Below, in pieces: positions 51,952 to 61,196 of a DNA stretch of 64,000 nucleotides (position 1 is its first letter; each line of letters begins with the position of its first letter). The notes under the pieces were generated by a model that saw nothing but the letters and a program-made list of their open reading frames with translations, had not been told where the DNA came from and did no database searches. The stretch is taken from assembly GCF_019264375.1 (NCBI RefSeq), contig NZ_JAHVAI010000002.1, positions 186,001 through 250,000 on the forward strand. Direction: 5' to 3'. The DNA comes from Sedimentimonas flavescens. GTDB lineage: Bacteria > Pseudomonadota > Alphaproteobacteria > Rhodobacterales > Rhodobacteraceae. The translations under genes were made by a program, and so were the position numbers.

Positions 51952-53477
51952 CTGTACAATTGGACCATGTTGCGGATAAGGCCGCCCTTGCCGGACTGAT
52001 CGCCGGAACCGTCGGCAAAATCGACAATTTCGCCAAAAATATCGAAGCTCGGCGGAGAGCTGCCGTCACTTCCGACCGGCTCGGTGATGAAGATCTTCAC
52101 GAACTTCTCGACCGGCACATTCGAGGTCTTGCCGCTCACCGGGTTGGTCTTGCAGTCAACACCTGCCGCGATGATCAGACGGCGCTCAGGGCCCGCGGGG
52201 GGTGCCTTCGAGCAGGTAGGACGGCCGTTCTCTTCCTTGGTCGAGGGCAGAATGCTATTCGCAGCAGCCCAGTGTGCAATCTCTGCGAGATAATACTCAT
52301 ACCGTGTAGAGCCGGACGTCGTAGTCCCAGCCGCAATCCCGGTGAGGTGACCAATCTTGGCCGTACCAGGTCCTGTGCCATAATTCGTGTCGTTGTACAA
52401 CGTCCGGTTCCAGTCACCGGAGCCAAAACGGCAGGTGCTGCCCGCGGTGTTGAAGCAGGAATCCCGCGGCAGGGCGATCGACTGTTTCGTGGGGTTGACC
52501 ACGCCTTGGTTGTCAACGCCGGCCGGCTGCTCTTTGCCCTGAATGCAGGCCGCGTTTCCGTTCCCGACGAGCCCCTTGATCACGTTCGGTGCAGGCGCAT
52601 AAGCCGGATCGTCGTTCGCATTGTTCAAGACGGAATCGTACATGTCGAAGCGCACATTGAACGCCGCGTTCCCAAGACCAACGCGCTGACCGGGTTGCGT
52701 GTCCACGCCACGCTTCTTGAAACAGGCGTTATGCCCGCCAACCGCGCCCAGGATGCATGCGTAAAGCTTCCCACCCCCGTTCACCTTGTCGGCTTCCCAA
52801 TCCTTGACGTATTCGGCGCAGGGGCCGTTCTCGTCAATCTTCATGTCGCTCGGGTCTAGGAACCCGAAGTCGCCCGGCCCCCAAGCGGACCCCTGCCCGC
52901 CCGAACGCAACAGGATCTGGTTCCCCACAACCAGCGGGGTCTCCGGCATACAGAACATGAGCGGCGTGACATCGCAGGCCCAAGTGTCAAAGCCCGCCGT
53001 CGCGGATGCGGTGACAGACCCGCTCGCACCGGGCTGGAGAATGTTCGCGAAAGTGCCGAGGACCGAGGTCGGCGTAACGTCAACGCGCACATAGGCCGCC
53101 TCGCTATCGGCGGTCGTGACTGCGGTCATTGCCGTCAAATCGCTGTCGGGCAGCGTGGTGTAGAAGGTCAGCGTGTAATCCTCGCCACCCGTCAGCACCC
53201 CATCCGCGACACCGAAATGCTGACGGTCCGAGATAAGCGCTGCCGCCGCGGTCGCGCGCGAGATCGCACCCGCATTCCCGTCCAGTTCACCGGCTGCGGC
53301 CAAAGCGACATGGTCGGCAAAGGACTGGTACTCGGTCCGCGTGATCGCATAGCGACCCAGATCGAAGGAAAGCGCGACAAGTCCGAAGACGACCGTCAGA
53401 CACAGCGCCCAGAACACCAGGATCGTACCGGCCTCATCCGAGCGAAACGCTTGAAATCGTTTGATGAAACCAGACAT
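51948..53477 (-). CDS. tadG: TadG-like pilus assembly protein
   Basis: A 509-residue exported protein with one N-terminal anchor (about 19-38, ILVFWALCLTVVFGLVALSFDLGRYA) lacking the pseudopilin Glu, as expected for TadG. The long C-terminal part is Gly/Asn rich with several Cys (CDVTPLMFC, CFKKRG, CFNTAGSTC) but I see no clear von Willebrand motif. AGGAGG supports the start. It follows cpaB and precedes the TadE/F pair with overlapping stops and starts. Confidence 0.82.
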   Translation of the reverse strand: MSGFIKRFQAFRSDEAGTILVFWALCLTVVFGLVALSFDLGRYAITRTEYQSFADHVALAAAGELDGNAGAISRATAAAALISDRQHFGVADGVLTGGEDYTLTFYTTLPDSDLTAMTAVTTADSEAAYVRVDVTPTSVLGTFANILQPGASGSVTASATAGFDTWACDVTPLMFCMPETPLVVGNQILLRSGGQGSAWGPGDFGFLDPSDMKIDENGPCAEYVKDWEADKVNGGGKLYACILGAVGGHNACFKKRGVDTQPGQRVGLGNAAFNVRFDMYDSVLNNANDDPAYAPAPNVIKGLVGNGNAACIQGKEQPAGVDNQGVVNPTKQSIALPRDSCFNTAGSTCRFGSGDWNRTLYNDTNYGTGPGTAKIGHLTGIAAGTTTSGSTRYEYYLAEIAHWAAANSILPSTKEENGRPTCSKAPPAGPERRLIIAAGVDCKTNPVSGKTSNVPVEKFVKIFITEPVGSDGSSPPSFDIFGEIVDFADGSGDQSGKGGLIRNMVQLYR

Positions 53478-53501
53478 AACAATCCTCCTGAAATCAATTC
53501 G

Positions 53502-54308
53502 TTAGCGCACTTCGGCCTCGGTCGCTTCGATGCCACGGCGCACGGTAATCGTCTTGAGGGGCGTGCCTTCCGGAACCGGCGACAGCTCGCGCAGAACGTC
53601 CTTGAGGCCGATCGACTCGAGCGGCCCGTCCTCGTCCGAGTCGAGCGTCCGCAGCGCCAGGCTCAGCGTTCCGGCCTGCTGCGCCAGCGCGAGTTTCTGG
53701 CTCTCTTCCGGGGTCACCTCGACCGTCACCGTGCGCGCGATCTGCGCCTGCTCGGCGTTCTCGTTCGAGGTCTGGTCAACACCGATCACCCGGAGGTTCT
53801 GCAGAATGGTGACGGTTTTCAGCTCTTCATTGCGACCCTGCGTCAGCAGCACGTCGACTCGGTCGCCGGGCGTCACGAAACCACCCACACCGGTCACAGC
53901 CGAGACGCTGATCGAAACGGCGCGATTGTTCTGGCCGATGGTCTGAACGATAGTGACCTTCTCACCATATTCCGACACTTTCGACGCCAGCATCAGCTCG
54001 CCCTGGTAAAGCGCAGCTTTCGCGCGGCGCGGTTGCTGACCGGCGGACGGCAGCAATTTGTCGAATGAGGTAAAAGCGCCTTTCGGCAGCGCCTCGACCG
54101 GCCATTTGATCGAGGTCACCTTCTGGCTTTCGATCGTCTGACCGAAGGGAATATCCTGCGAGGCGACGATGACATTGGTCAGCGCCAGATCCTTGGCCGC
54201 GGCCGCTTCGCGTTCATACTTGTTCTGAAAGAAATCGCTGGCGAGATAGGCCGAACCACCGGCTACTGCCAACCCCGCAACAAAAGTGAGCAAAGCAGTG
54301 AGGCGCAT
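53502..54308 (-). CDS. cpaB: Flp pilus assembly protein CpaB/RcpC
   Basis: Periplasmic protein of the Tad outer-membrane channel. The 268-residue chain has an N-terminal helix/signal (about 1-24), a SAF domain (VIVASQDIPFGQTIESQKVTSIKWP), and GDRVDVLLTQGRNEEL, typical of CpaB. AAGGAAG precedes the start. Lies after flp with a hairpin-containing 222-base gap and 24 bases before tadG; a secretin (cpaC) would normally follow it, but does not here. Confidence 0.9.
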   Translation of the reverse strand: MRLTALLTFVAGLAVAGGSAYLASDFFQNKYEREAAAAKDLALTNVIVASQDIPFGQTIESQKVTSIKWPVEALPKGAFTSFDKLLPSAGQQPRRAKAALYQGELMLASKVSEYGEKVTIVQTIGQNNRAVSISVSAVTGVGGFVTPGDRVDVLLTQGRNEELKTVTILQNLRVIGVDQTSNENAEQAQIARTVTVEVTPEESQKLALAQQAGTLSLALRTLDSDEDGPLESIGLKDVLRELSPVPEGTPLKTITVRRGIEATEAEVR

Positions 54309-54470
54309 TTGGTCTTCCTTTCTCTGAAACGATCACAATGATCTTCAATTTCTACTAAGACAACGCAGCAATTCGCGCCGCTTCATCTGGAATTTCACAC
54401 GGACTACACTCACGTCCTCAAATCTAGAAACGTCAATCACGTGGCGCTTCTGTTAACTCCACACAATTTA

Positions 54471-54531
54471 GCCGGCGCCCCGATTTCTAGCGAAGCGCCG
54501 GCCAGTGTCAGATTGACGCCGACGCGTCAAT
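54471..54531 (-). terminator. Tandem hairpins after the flp pilin gene
   Basis: An 8-bp stem ATTGACGC / GCGTCAAT with a 4-base loop (54512-54531) begins at the flp stop; a second 8-bp stem GCCGGCGC / GCGCCGGC (54471-54478 and 54495-54502) follows. Neither has a strong T run, so they may act by attenuation or mRNA stabilisation, giving more pilin than assembly protein. Confidence 0.45.
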
Positions 54532-54746
54532 TAAACTGCGGGTGCGGTGCAATCACCATCGCCGGTTCCGTCGATGCAAGCAGTCGCATCATCCATCTTG
54601 CCCTGAACCGCCGTCGAAAGGGTCGACAGAGCAGCGGTACCCACGCCGACGGCGAGGACCAGTGCGATGGCGTATTCGACCAGGGTCACGCCTTCTTCGT
54701 CGTTGCGGAAGCGGGCGATCAGGTTCTTCACGTTGAACAGTTTCAT
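54531..54746 (-). CDS. flp: Flp/Tad type IVb pilin
   Basis: Major Flp pilin of 71 residues. Prepilin motif NDEEGVTLVEYAIALVLAVGVG (Gly cleavage, Glu/Tyr of the Flp helix) is exact; the mature helix is followed by a short acidic tail with two Cys (TACIDGTGDGDC). GGAG lies upstream of the ATG at 54746; longer starts are rejected. First gene of the tad locus, with a 245-base upstream region that probably contains its promoter. Confidence 0.95.
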   Translation of the reverse strand: MKLFNVKNLIARFRNDEEGVTLVEYAIALVLAVGVGTAALSTLSTAVQGKMDDATACIDGTGDGDCTAPAV

Positions 54747-54991
54747 TTTCAGTCTCCAATTTTTGCCTAATGACCGGATGATCCGGGAGTTCACTGGCAC
54801 CCCACCAAGTGTCTGTCCGGGCAGCCAAGTACAGAATAAGGCAAGAATGCGGCGCAAATCATCGGCGCGATGTGCCGATTTTACCCGCTTCGGTTGTATC
54901 TTTGCGAAAGTAAGGAGAAATTAAGGCCAAAACCGGTCATCGCGTGACCGATTCCCGTCACATTTGGTTGACGCGGGGGAATCACGGGGAC

Positions 54992-56053
54992 TCAGGCGCC
55001 CCAGGTGCGCTCCAGCACCGCCAGCCAGTTGCGATGCGCAAGCTTGGCTATCAGCTCTTCGCCGTAGCCATTTTGGCGCAGCGCGTCGATCAGGCGCGGC
55101 AGCCCCGCCGCATCGCCCAGATCGGCGGGTATGGTCGCCCCGTCGAAATCTGACCCAAGGCCGACCCGATCCTCGCCGAGATGCGCGATCAGGTGATCGA
55201 GGTGGCGCAAGACGGGCTCCCACCCGGTGAAGGGATCGCCGATCCCGTCGGGGCGCAGGAAGCCCGAGGCGTAGTTCAGCCCCACCAAGCCGTCACTTTC
55301 GCGAATCACCGCAAGCTGCCGATCCGTCAGGTTGCGCGACGAGGGCGTGATGGCATGGGCGTTGGAATGGGTGGCGACGAGCGGCGCATCCGAGAGCGCG
55401 GCGATATCGTCAAAGCCCTTCTCATTGAGGTGGCTCAGATCCAGCATGATGCGCAGCGCGTTGCATTCGCGCACAAGCGCCTTGCCCGCCGGGGTCAGCC
55501 CCTCGCCCGTATCGGGGCCAGAGGGGAAGGCGAAGGGCACACCATGGCCGAAGACCGTCGGGCGCGACCAGACGGGCCCAAGGCTGCGCAGCCCCATCGC
55601 GTGCCAGACATGCAGCGCATCGAGGTCGGCGCCGATCGGCTCGGCCCCTTCGAAATGCAGGATCGCGGCGATCTTGCCTGCCGCCATTGCCGCGCGGATA
55701 TCGGCAACCGAGCGGCAGATCGCCAGATGCCCCGTGCGCTCCATCCACATCAGATGCCCCACCATCGCCATGGCGACGGGCAGCGCCTCGGCCTGCCCGA
55801 TCAGGTCGGGCAGCGGCAGGCTGAACGGCGGGTTGCGCATGATCGCATCGAAATCCGGATCGTCATGGGCCTGCGGCGAAGGGATATAGACCGCGAAGAA
55901 GCCACCGACAAAGCCCCCTGCCCGCATCCGCGGCAGGTCAAGATGCCCCTCGCCGGTCCCGGTCAGCCAGGTGGCCTCGCGCCGCGCGGGGTCGCGCAAC
56001 AGACGCAGCAGGAAATCGTTGTGGCCGTCAAATACCGGAACTGGCGTGCTCAT
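54992..56053 (-). CDS. Membrane dipeptidase (peptidase M19 family)
   Basis: Zinc dipeptidase of 353 residues. It has VFDGHNDFLLRLL (His/Asp metal ligands), ILHFEGAEPIGADLDALHVWHAMG, LIMLDLSHLNEKG, LVATHSNAHAITPSSRNL and VGLGSDFDGATIPADLGD, matching renal dipeptidase-like M19 enzymes that cleave X-D-amino acid dipeptides. No signal peptide, so it acts in the cytoplasm on imported peptides. It starts inside the upstream ATPase stop (ATGA), as the last gene of the peptide transporter operon. Confidence 0.92.
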   Translation of the reverse strand: MSTPVPVFDGHNDFLLRLLRDPARREATWLTGTGEGHLDLPRMRAGGFVGGFFAVYIPSPQAHDDPDFDAIMRNPPFSLPLPDLIGQAEALPVAMAMVGHLMWMERTGHLAICRSVADIRAAMAAGKIAAILHFEGAEPIGADLDALHVWHAMGLRSLGPVWSRPTVFGHGVPFAFPSGPDTGEGLTPAGKALVRECNALRIMLDLSHLNEKGFDDIAALSDAPLVATHSNAHAITPSSRNLTDRQLAVIRESDGLVGLNYASGFLRPDGIGDPFTGWEPVLRHLDHLIAHLGEDRVGLGSDFDGATIPADLGDAAGLPRLIDALRQNGYGEELIAKLAHRNWLAVLERTWGA

Positions 56054-56808
56054 GCCGCATCCTCGCGTGAATAGCCGACCGAGGCTTGCAGCAGCCGGCG
56101 GGTGTAATCTGTCTGGGCGGCGCGGGCGCGCAGGGCGTCGCGCGCCAACTCTTCGACCGCTTGCCCGTGCTGCATGACCAGCAGCCGCTCGCACATATGC
56201 GAGACGACGGCGAGGTCATGCGACACGAGGATATAGGTCAGCCCGCGCTCAGCCCGCAGCCGGTCAAGCAGGTTCAGCACCTCGGCTTGGATCGAAGCGT
56301 CGAGGGCGGAGGTCGGCTCGTCCAGCAGCAGGATCTCGGGTTCGAGGATCAGCGCGCGGGCAACCGCCACGCGCTGGCGCTGGCCGCCCGAAAGCTGGTG
56401 CGGATAGCGAAAGCGGAACCCCTGCCCCAACCCGACCTCTTCCAGAGCGCGCTCGATACGCTGTTCGCGATCGTCGAAGCCCTGAATGGCCAGAGGCTCG
56501 GACAGGACCGAGTCGACCGTGTGGCGCGGATGGAGCGAGGCGTAGGGATCCTGGAACACCATCTGGACGCGCCGGTAAAAGGCCGCGTCGCGCGGCACGG
56601 GCAAGGGGTTGCCATCGAACGAGATCTCTCCGCCGCTTGTGGGTGCAAGCCCGCAGATCGCGCGCAGAACGGTCGACTTGCCCGAGCCGCTTTCGCCGAC
56701 GATACCGTAGCTTTCGCCCTTCTCGACGCGAAAGCTGACGCCGCGCACCGCGTGGACCTGCTCAACCCCGCGGGTGAAGGTGACTTCGAGGTCTTTGACA
56801 TCCAGCAT
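56050..56808 (-). CDS. Peptide ABC transporter ATP-binding protein DppF-like
   Basis: A 252-residue ATPase of a dipeptide/oligopeptide transporter: Walker A GESGSGKSTVLRAICGL, signature LSGGQRQRVAVARAL, and Walker B ILLLDEPTSALD. Short C-terminal part, without the DppD-type zinc-finger extension, so it is the second ATPase. Start at 56808 has GAGGGT; a longer start would overlap dppD. Located between dppD and the dipeptidase. Confidence 0.92.
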   Translation of the reverse strand: MLDVKDLEVTFTRGVEQVHAVRGVSFRVEKGESYGIVGESGSGKSTVLRAICGLAPTSGGEISFDGNPLPVPRDAAFYRRVQMVFQDPYASLHPRHTVDSVLSEPLAIQGFDDREQRIERALEEVGLGQGFRFRYPHQLSGGQRQRVAVARALILEPEILLLDEPTSALDASIQAEVLNLLDRLRAERGLTYILVSHDLAVVSHMCERLLVMQHGQAVEELARDALRARAAQTDYTRRLLQASVGYSREDAA

Positions 56809-56815
56809 GATACCC

Positions 56816-57643
56816 TCACTCGGCCCAGGACGCGTCGCGGTCAAGCGTCGGCAAGGGGCGCCGGTCGCCGTCAATCGCGGGCAGGCAATTCAACAGCCCC
56901 TGCGTATAGGGGTGGCGCGCTTGCGACAGATCCGAGGCGCGCAACTCCTCGACCACGCGACCCGCATACATGACCAGAACCCGGTCGCAGAAACTGGAAA
57001 CCAACCGCAGGTCGTGGCTGATGAAGATCAGCCCCATGCCGCGTTCCTGCACCAGCCGGTCGAGGATGCGCAGCACCTCGATCTGGATCGTCACATCCAG
57101 CGCCGAGGTCGGCTCATCCGCGATCAGCAGGTCGGGCGCGGAGACCAGCATCATCGCGATCATCGCGCGCTGGCCCATGCCGCCCGACAGCTCATGCGGA
57201 TAGGCGCGGAAGACGCGCTCGGGGTCGCGGATCTGCACCGCTTCCAGCATTTCAAGCGCGGCGCGGCGCGCCTCGGCGCGCGAAGCGCCATGGGTGCGCA
57301 AAACCTCCATCAGCTGCTTGCCCACCGCCATCACCGGGTTGAGCGAGAACTTCGGGTCCTGCATCACCATCGACATTCGCTTGCCGCGCAGGCCGCGCCA
57401 CTGCCGCGACGAGAGGCCGCGCAGGTCGATCCCGTCGAACTCCAGCCGGTCGGCGGTGGCGGTGCCCGGATGCGGCGTCAGGCCAAGGATCGCGCGCCCG
57501 GTCTGCGACTTGCCCGAGCCGGATTCGCCCACGATCCCCAACCGCTCGCGCCCGAGGGTAAAGCTGACGCCGCGCACGACCTCGGCCGGGCCCTGACGGG
57601 TCGGAAAGGTCACGCGCAGGTTCTCGACATTCAGCAAGCTCAT
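56816..57643 (-). CDS. Peptide ABC transporter ATP-binding protein DppD-like
   Basis: First ATPase of the peptide transporter, 275 residues. Walker A GESGSGKSQTGRAILGL, signature ELSGGMGQRAMIAMMLV, Walker B LLIADEPTSALD, and the C-terminal oligopeptide extension region (HPYTQGLLNCLPAID). Overlaps the permease stop; the next ATPase follows by seven bases. Confidence 0.93.
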   Translation of the reverse strand: MSLLNVENLRVTFPTRQGPAEVVRGVSFTLGRERLGIVGESGSGKSQTGRAILGLTPHPGTATADRLEFDGIDLRGLSSRQWRGLRGKRMSMVMQDPKFSLNPVMAVGKQLMEVLRTHGASRAEARRAALEMLEAVQIRDPERVFRAYPHELSGGMGQRAMIAMMLVSAPDLLIADEPTSALDVTIQIEVLRILDRLVQERGMGLIFISHDLRLVSSFCDRVLVMYAGRVVEELRASDLSQARHPYTQGLLNCLPAIDGDRRPLPTLDRDASWAE

Positions 57644-58545
57644 TTGCGCCCCTTCGGATCAAGCACGTCACGCAGCCCGTCCCCCAGCAGGTTGAAGCCA
57701 AGCGAGACGATGAAGATGGCGATGCCGGGCATGGTCGCGACCCACCACTGGTCGATCAGGAAGCGCCGCCCGCCCGCGATCATCGCCCCCCACTCGGGCT
57801 GAGGCGGCTGCGCGCCAAGGCCCAGAAAGCCCAGGCCCGCCGCAGTCAGGATGATCCCCGCCATATCCAAGGTGACGCGGATGATCACGGAGGACATGCA
57901 CAGCGGCACGATATGTTTCCAGATGATCCGCGCCGAGGACGCGCCCTGCAACCGCGTCGCCGCGATGAAATCCGAGTTGCGCACGGTCAGCGTCTCGGCC
58001 CGGGCGAGGCGCGCATAGGGTGGCCATGAGGTAATCGCGATGGCGATGACCGCGTTCTCGATCCCCGGCCCAAGGGCGGCCACAAAGGCCAGCGCAAGGA
58101 TAAGGCGCGGGAAGGCCAGGACAATATCGGTCAGGCGCATCAGAACCGTGTCGATCCAGCCGCCGAAATAGCCCGCCGTCGTGCCGACAAGCAGCCCGAT
58201 GGGGGTGGCGATCAGCGCAACCAGCACCACGACCATCAGCGTCAGCCGCGTGCCGTGGATCAGCCGCGACAGGATATCGCGCGCCAGATCGTCGGTGCCC
58301 AGAAGGTGCCCCGGCGACAGTGGCGGCAGCAGGCGGGTGGTGTTCAGATCCTGCCCGAGGATCGGGTTGTAGGGCGCCAGAACATCGGCCAGTGCCGCGA
58401 CAATAACAAGCGCCACCACGATCGCCAGCCCGACCATCGCAAGCCAGTTGCCGCGAAAGGCAAGCCAGGTGCGATAGGCCTGCCCCAGCCGGGCCTGCCG
58501 ACGCGAGGCGGGTTGCTCGGATAAAAGCCATGCGCGGGTGGTCAT
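57640..58545 (-). CDS. Peptide ABC transporter permease DppC-like
   Basis: Membrane subunit of 301 residues with six predicted helices. N-terminal 'OppC_N' region (RTWLAFRGNWLAMVGLAIV) and the EAA loop IAATRLQGASSARIIWKHIVPLCMSS are present. Start (58545) overlaps the dppB stop and its own stop overlaps dppD, giving tight coupling. Confidence 0.93.
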   Translation of the reverse strand: MTTRAWLLSEQPASRRQARLGQAYRTWLAFRGNWLAMVGLAIVVALVIVAALADVLAPYNPILGQDLNTTRLLPPLSPGHLLGTDDLARDILSRLIHGTRLTLMVVVLVALIATPIGLLVGTTAGYFGGWIDTVLMRLTDIVLAFPRLILALAFVAALGPGIENAVIAIAITSWPPYARLARAETLTVRNSDFIAATRLQGASSARIIWKHIVPLCMSSVIIRVTLDMAGIILTAAGLGFLGLGAQPPQPEWGAMIAGGRRFLIDQWWVATMPGIAIFIVSLGFNLLGDGLRDVLDPKGRK

Positions 58546-59597
58546 GATCCCCTCCGCACGCGCGCATCGAGCATCGAATAGAGAAGGTCGGACAAGAGGT
58601 TCAGCCCCACGAAGATTGCGCCGATCACAAGCGTGCCGCCAAGCACGGCGTTCATGTCGGCGTTTTGCAGCGAGTTCGTCAGGTATTGGCCCAGACCGGG
58701 CCAGGCGAAGACCGTTTCGGTCAGGACCGAGCCTTCGAGCAGACCGGCGTAGCTCAGCGCGATCACCGTCACCAGCGGCACCGCCGCGTTACGCAGCGCA
58801 TGGACCCAGACAATCCGCCACTCGGGCACGCCCTTGACGCGTGCGGTGACGATATATTCCTGCCCCAGCTCGGCCAGCATAAAGCTGCGCGTCATGCGCG
58901 AGATATAGGCCATCGAGAAATAGCCCAGAAGCGACGCGGGCAGGATGATATGCGAGAAGGCATTGCCAAAAGCGTCCCATGCGCCCTGCCGCGCCGTATC
59001 CCACAGGTAAAGCCCGGTCTCGGGCGTGAAACTATATTCATAGGCGATGTCGATCCGCCCTGGCCCGGCCACGACCCCGAGCTTGGCATAGAAGATCAAA
59101 AGCCCTAGCAGCCCGAGCCAGAAGATCGGCGCCGAATAGCCCACAAGGCCAAGTACGCGCACAAGCTGGTCTGCCCAACGGCCCTGCCGCACGGCAGCCC
59201 AGACCCCGGCGGGCACGCCCACCAGCGTACCGATGATGATTGACACCGTCGCCAGTTCCAGCGTCGCCGGAAACACCCGGCGGATATCCTCGACGATCGG
59301 TTTCTTGGTCAGGAAGGACGTGCCGAAATCGCCGGTCGCCACTTTCTGGAGCCACATCCAGAACTGCTCCCATAGCGGGCGGTCGAGGCCAAGTTCGTGG
59401 AACACCTTGTCATAGACCGATTGCGGCGCGCGGTCGCCCACGACCGCCAGCACCGGATCAACCGGCACGATCCGCCCGATCAGGAATGTCACGAGCAAGA
59501 GCCCGAAGAATGTCGCCGCGACAGTCGCTAGCAGGCCCACGGCCCGCCGCAGCCAGAGGGCGCCGCGGCGCCCCCTGTTTTGGGTGAGTGTCGTCAT
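58542..59597 (-). CDS. Peptide ABC transporter permease DppB-like
   Basis: Membrane subunit of 351 residues, with N-terminal LLVTFLIGRIVPVDPVLAVVGDRA and the EAA loop VTARVKGVPEWRIVWVHALRNAAVPLVT. Six predicted helices, as for DppB/OppB. Begins four bases after the binding-protein stop, so they are co-translated. Confidence 0.93.
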   Translation of the reverse strand: MTTLTQNRGRRGALWLRRAVGLLATVAATFFGLLLVTFLIGRIVPVDPVLAVVGDRAPQSVYDKVFHELGLDRPLWEQFWMWLQKVATGDFGTSFLTKKPIVEDIRRVFPATLELATVSIIIGTLVGVPAGVWAAVRQGRWADQLVRVLGLVGYSAPIFWLGLLGLLIFYAKLGVVAGPGRIDIAYEYSFTPETGLYLWDTARQGAWDAFGNAFSHIILPASLLGYFSMAYISRMTRSFMLAELGQEYIVTARVKGVPEWRIVWVHALRNAAVPLVTVIALSYAGLLEGSVLTETVFAWPGLGQYLTNSLQNADMNAVLGGTLVIGAIFVGLNLLSDLLYSMLDARVRRGS

Positions 59598-59600
59598 GTC

Positions 59601-61196
59601 TTACTTCGTCAGATGCGCGAAGGAGTTGTCGTTGAACGACGGGCCGATGATGAAGCCATCGACGTTCTTGCGCATGCCGGAAACCTCGATTTCCTGGAAC
59701 ATGATCACGAAGGGCGAGGTCTGCTGGCTCTCGGTCTGCAACTCGACATACATCTGCGCGCGCTTGGCCGGGTCGGCCTCAAGCATCGCCGCATCGGCCT
59801 TGCCGGTCATCTCGGGGATGTCCCAAGCGTTACGCCACGCCAGCGGCTTCGACGCTGCCTCGTCCGAGTTGTCGGGGTTACGCGCAAACGTATCGGCATT
59901 GGTGTGAGGGTCCTGATAGTCCGGCCCCCAGCGACCGATATAGATGTCGTGGTTGCGCGCACGATACTTGGTGAGCGTCTGGCCGCCGTCACCCGGGATC
60001 AGCTCCAGCTTGACGCCGGCTTCGGCCATGGTCTGCTGGATCGCCTGCCCCATCGCGGTGATCTCGGGCGTGTTGCGCGTATCCATGGTCACGGTGAAGC
60101 CATCGGGTACACCGGCCTCGGCCAGCAGTTCCTTGGCCTTCGCCACATCGAGGCTGAACGGGTTGTCGTTCAGCGCGCCCAGGAAGCCCTCGGGCAGGAA
60201 CGCCTGGTGCACCATGACCTTACCCGCCATGATCGTGTCGGCGATGGTCTGGTAATCGACCAGGTGTTTCATCGCCTGACGCACCTGCGGCTTGGACAAA
60301 TACTCGTTCTTCTGGTTCAACCCGAGATAGTAGATCGAGCCCTTCGCCCCGCTCTCAAGCTTGATATCGGGATTGTCCTTGAGCGCGGCGATATCCTCGG
60401 CCGCGAGGTTGCGGGCGATGTCGATATCGCCTTTCTCCAGCAGCAGGCGCTGCGTCGCGGTTTCGGGGATGTGGCGGTAGATCGCGCGGGCCATCGCCGG
60501 CTTGTCGCCCGCGTAATTCTCGTTGCGCTCCAGCACGACCACCTCGTTGGCGCGCCAGTCACGGATCGTGAACGGCCCCGAACCGGCATAGTTGACCTTC
60601 AGCCATTCATAGCCGAAGTCGCCGTTGGCCTCGTGCTCCATCACCACCTTCTTGTCCACGACCGATGCGACGGTCGCCGTCAGGCAGTAGAGCACCAGCG
60701 TCGGCGCATAGGCCTGGTCCATCTTGAAGTCGAAGCTGTAATCGCCCGTCGCGACGACCATCTGATCGACGTTCTCGGCGTTCAGGCCGAACTGGGTCAG
60801 GATGAAGGCGGGCGACTTGTCGAGCTTGACCGCGCGCACCAGCGAAAATACCGCGTCCTCGGCCGTGATCGGGTTACCCGAGGCGAAGGTCCGCCCTTCC
60901 TTGATCTTGAACGAGATGGTCTTGCCATCCTCCGAGATGGTCCAGCTTTCCGCGACCTTGCCGAAGATGTTGGTCACGTCCTTCGGGTCGTAGCCAATCA
61001 GCGTTTCATAGGTGTTCCCGGCGATCTCGGATGCGGTGAACTCGAATATCTCGGCGGGATCGAGCGAAATGATATCGTCGATCGACCAGGCCTGGACGAG
61101 CGTATCGGCAGGGGTTTCGGCCATGAGCGAGGCGGGCGATGCGGTCACAAGCTGTGCGCCAAGCGCCACGCTTGCCAGTAATCGGCTGTAATGCAT
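59601..61196 (-). CDS. Peptide ABC transporter substrate-binding protein
   Basis: Periplasmic SBP family 5 receptor of 531 residues. A signal peptide (about 1-28, LLASVALGAQLVTASPASLMA) precedes VQAWSIDDIISLDPAEIFEFTASEI, LIGYDPKDVTNIFGKVAESW, FRRL-like ATQRLLLEKGDIDIARN and the late GRWGPDYQDPHTNADTFARNPD block typical of DppA/OppA. Start MHYSRLL at 61196 has GAGAGG. It heads the operon with the M19 dipeptidase at the end, suggesting D-amino acid-containing or wall-derived peptides as substrate. Confidence 0.93.
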   Translation of the reverse strand: MHYSRLLASVALGAQLVTASPASLMAETPADTLVQAWSIDDIISLDPAEIFEFTASEIAGNTYETLIGYDPKDVTNIFGKVAESWTISEDGKTISFKIKEGRTFASGNPITAEDAVFSLVRAVKLDKSPAFILTQFGLNAENVDQMVVATGDYSFDFKMDQAYAPTLVLYCLTATVASVVDKKVVMEHEANGDFGYEWLKVNYAGSGPFTIRDWRANEVVVLERNENYAGDKPAMARAIYRHIPETATQRLLLEKGDIDIARNLAAEDIAALKDNPDIKLESGAKGSIYYLGLNQKNEYLSKPQVRQAMKHLVDYQTIADTIMAGKVMVHQAFLPEGFLGALNDNPFSLDVAKAKELLAEAGVPDGFTVTMDTRNTPEITAMGQAIQQTMAEAGVKLELIPGDGGQTLTKYRARNHDIYIGRWGPDYQDPHTNADTFARNPDNSDEAASKPLAWRNAWDIPEMTGKADAAMLEADPAKRAQMYVELQTESQQTSPFVIMFQEIEVSGMRKNVDGFIIGPSFNDNSFAHLTK

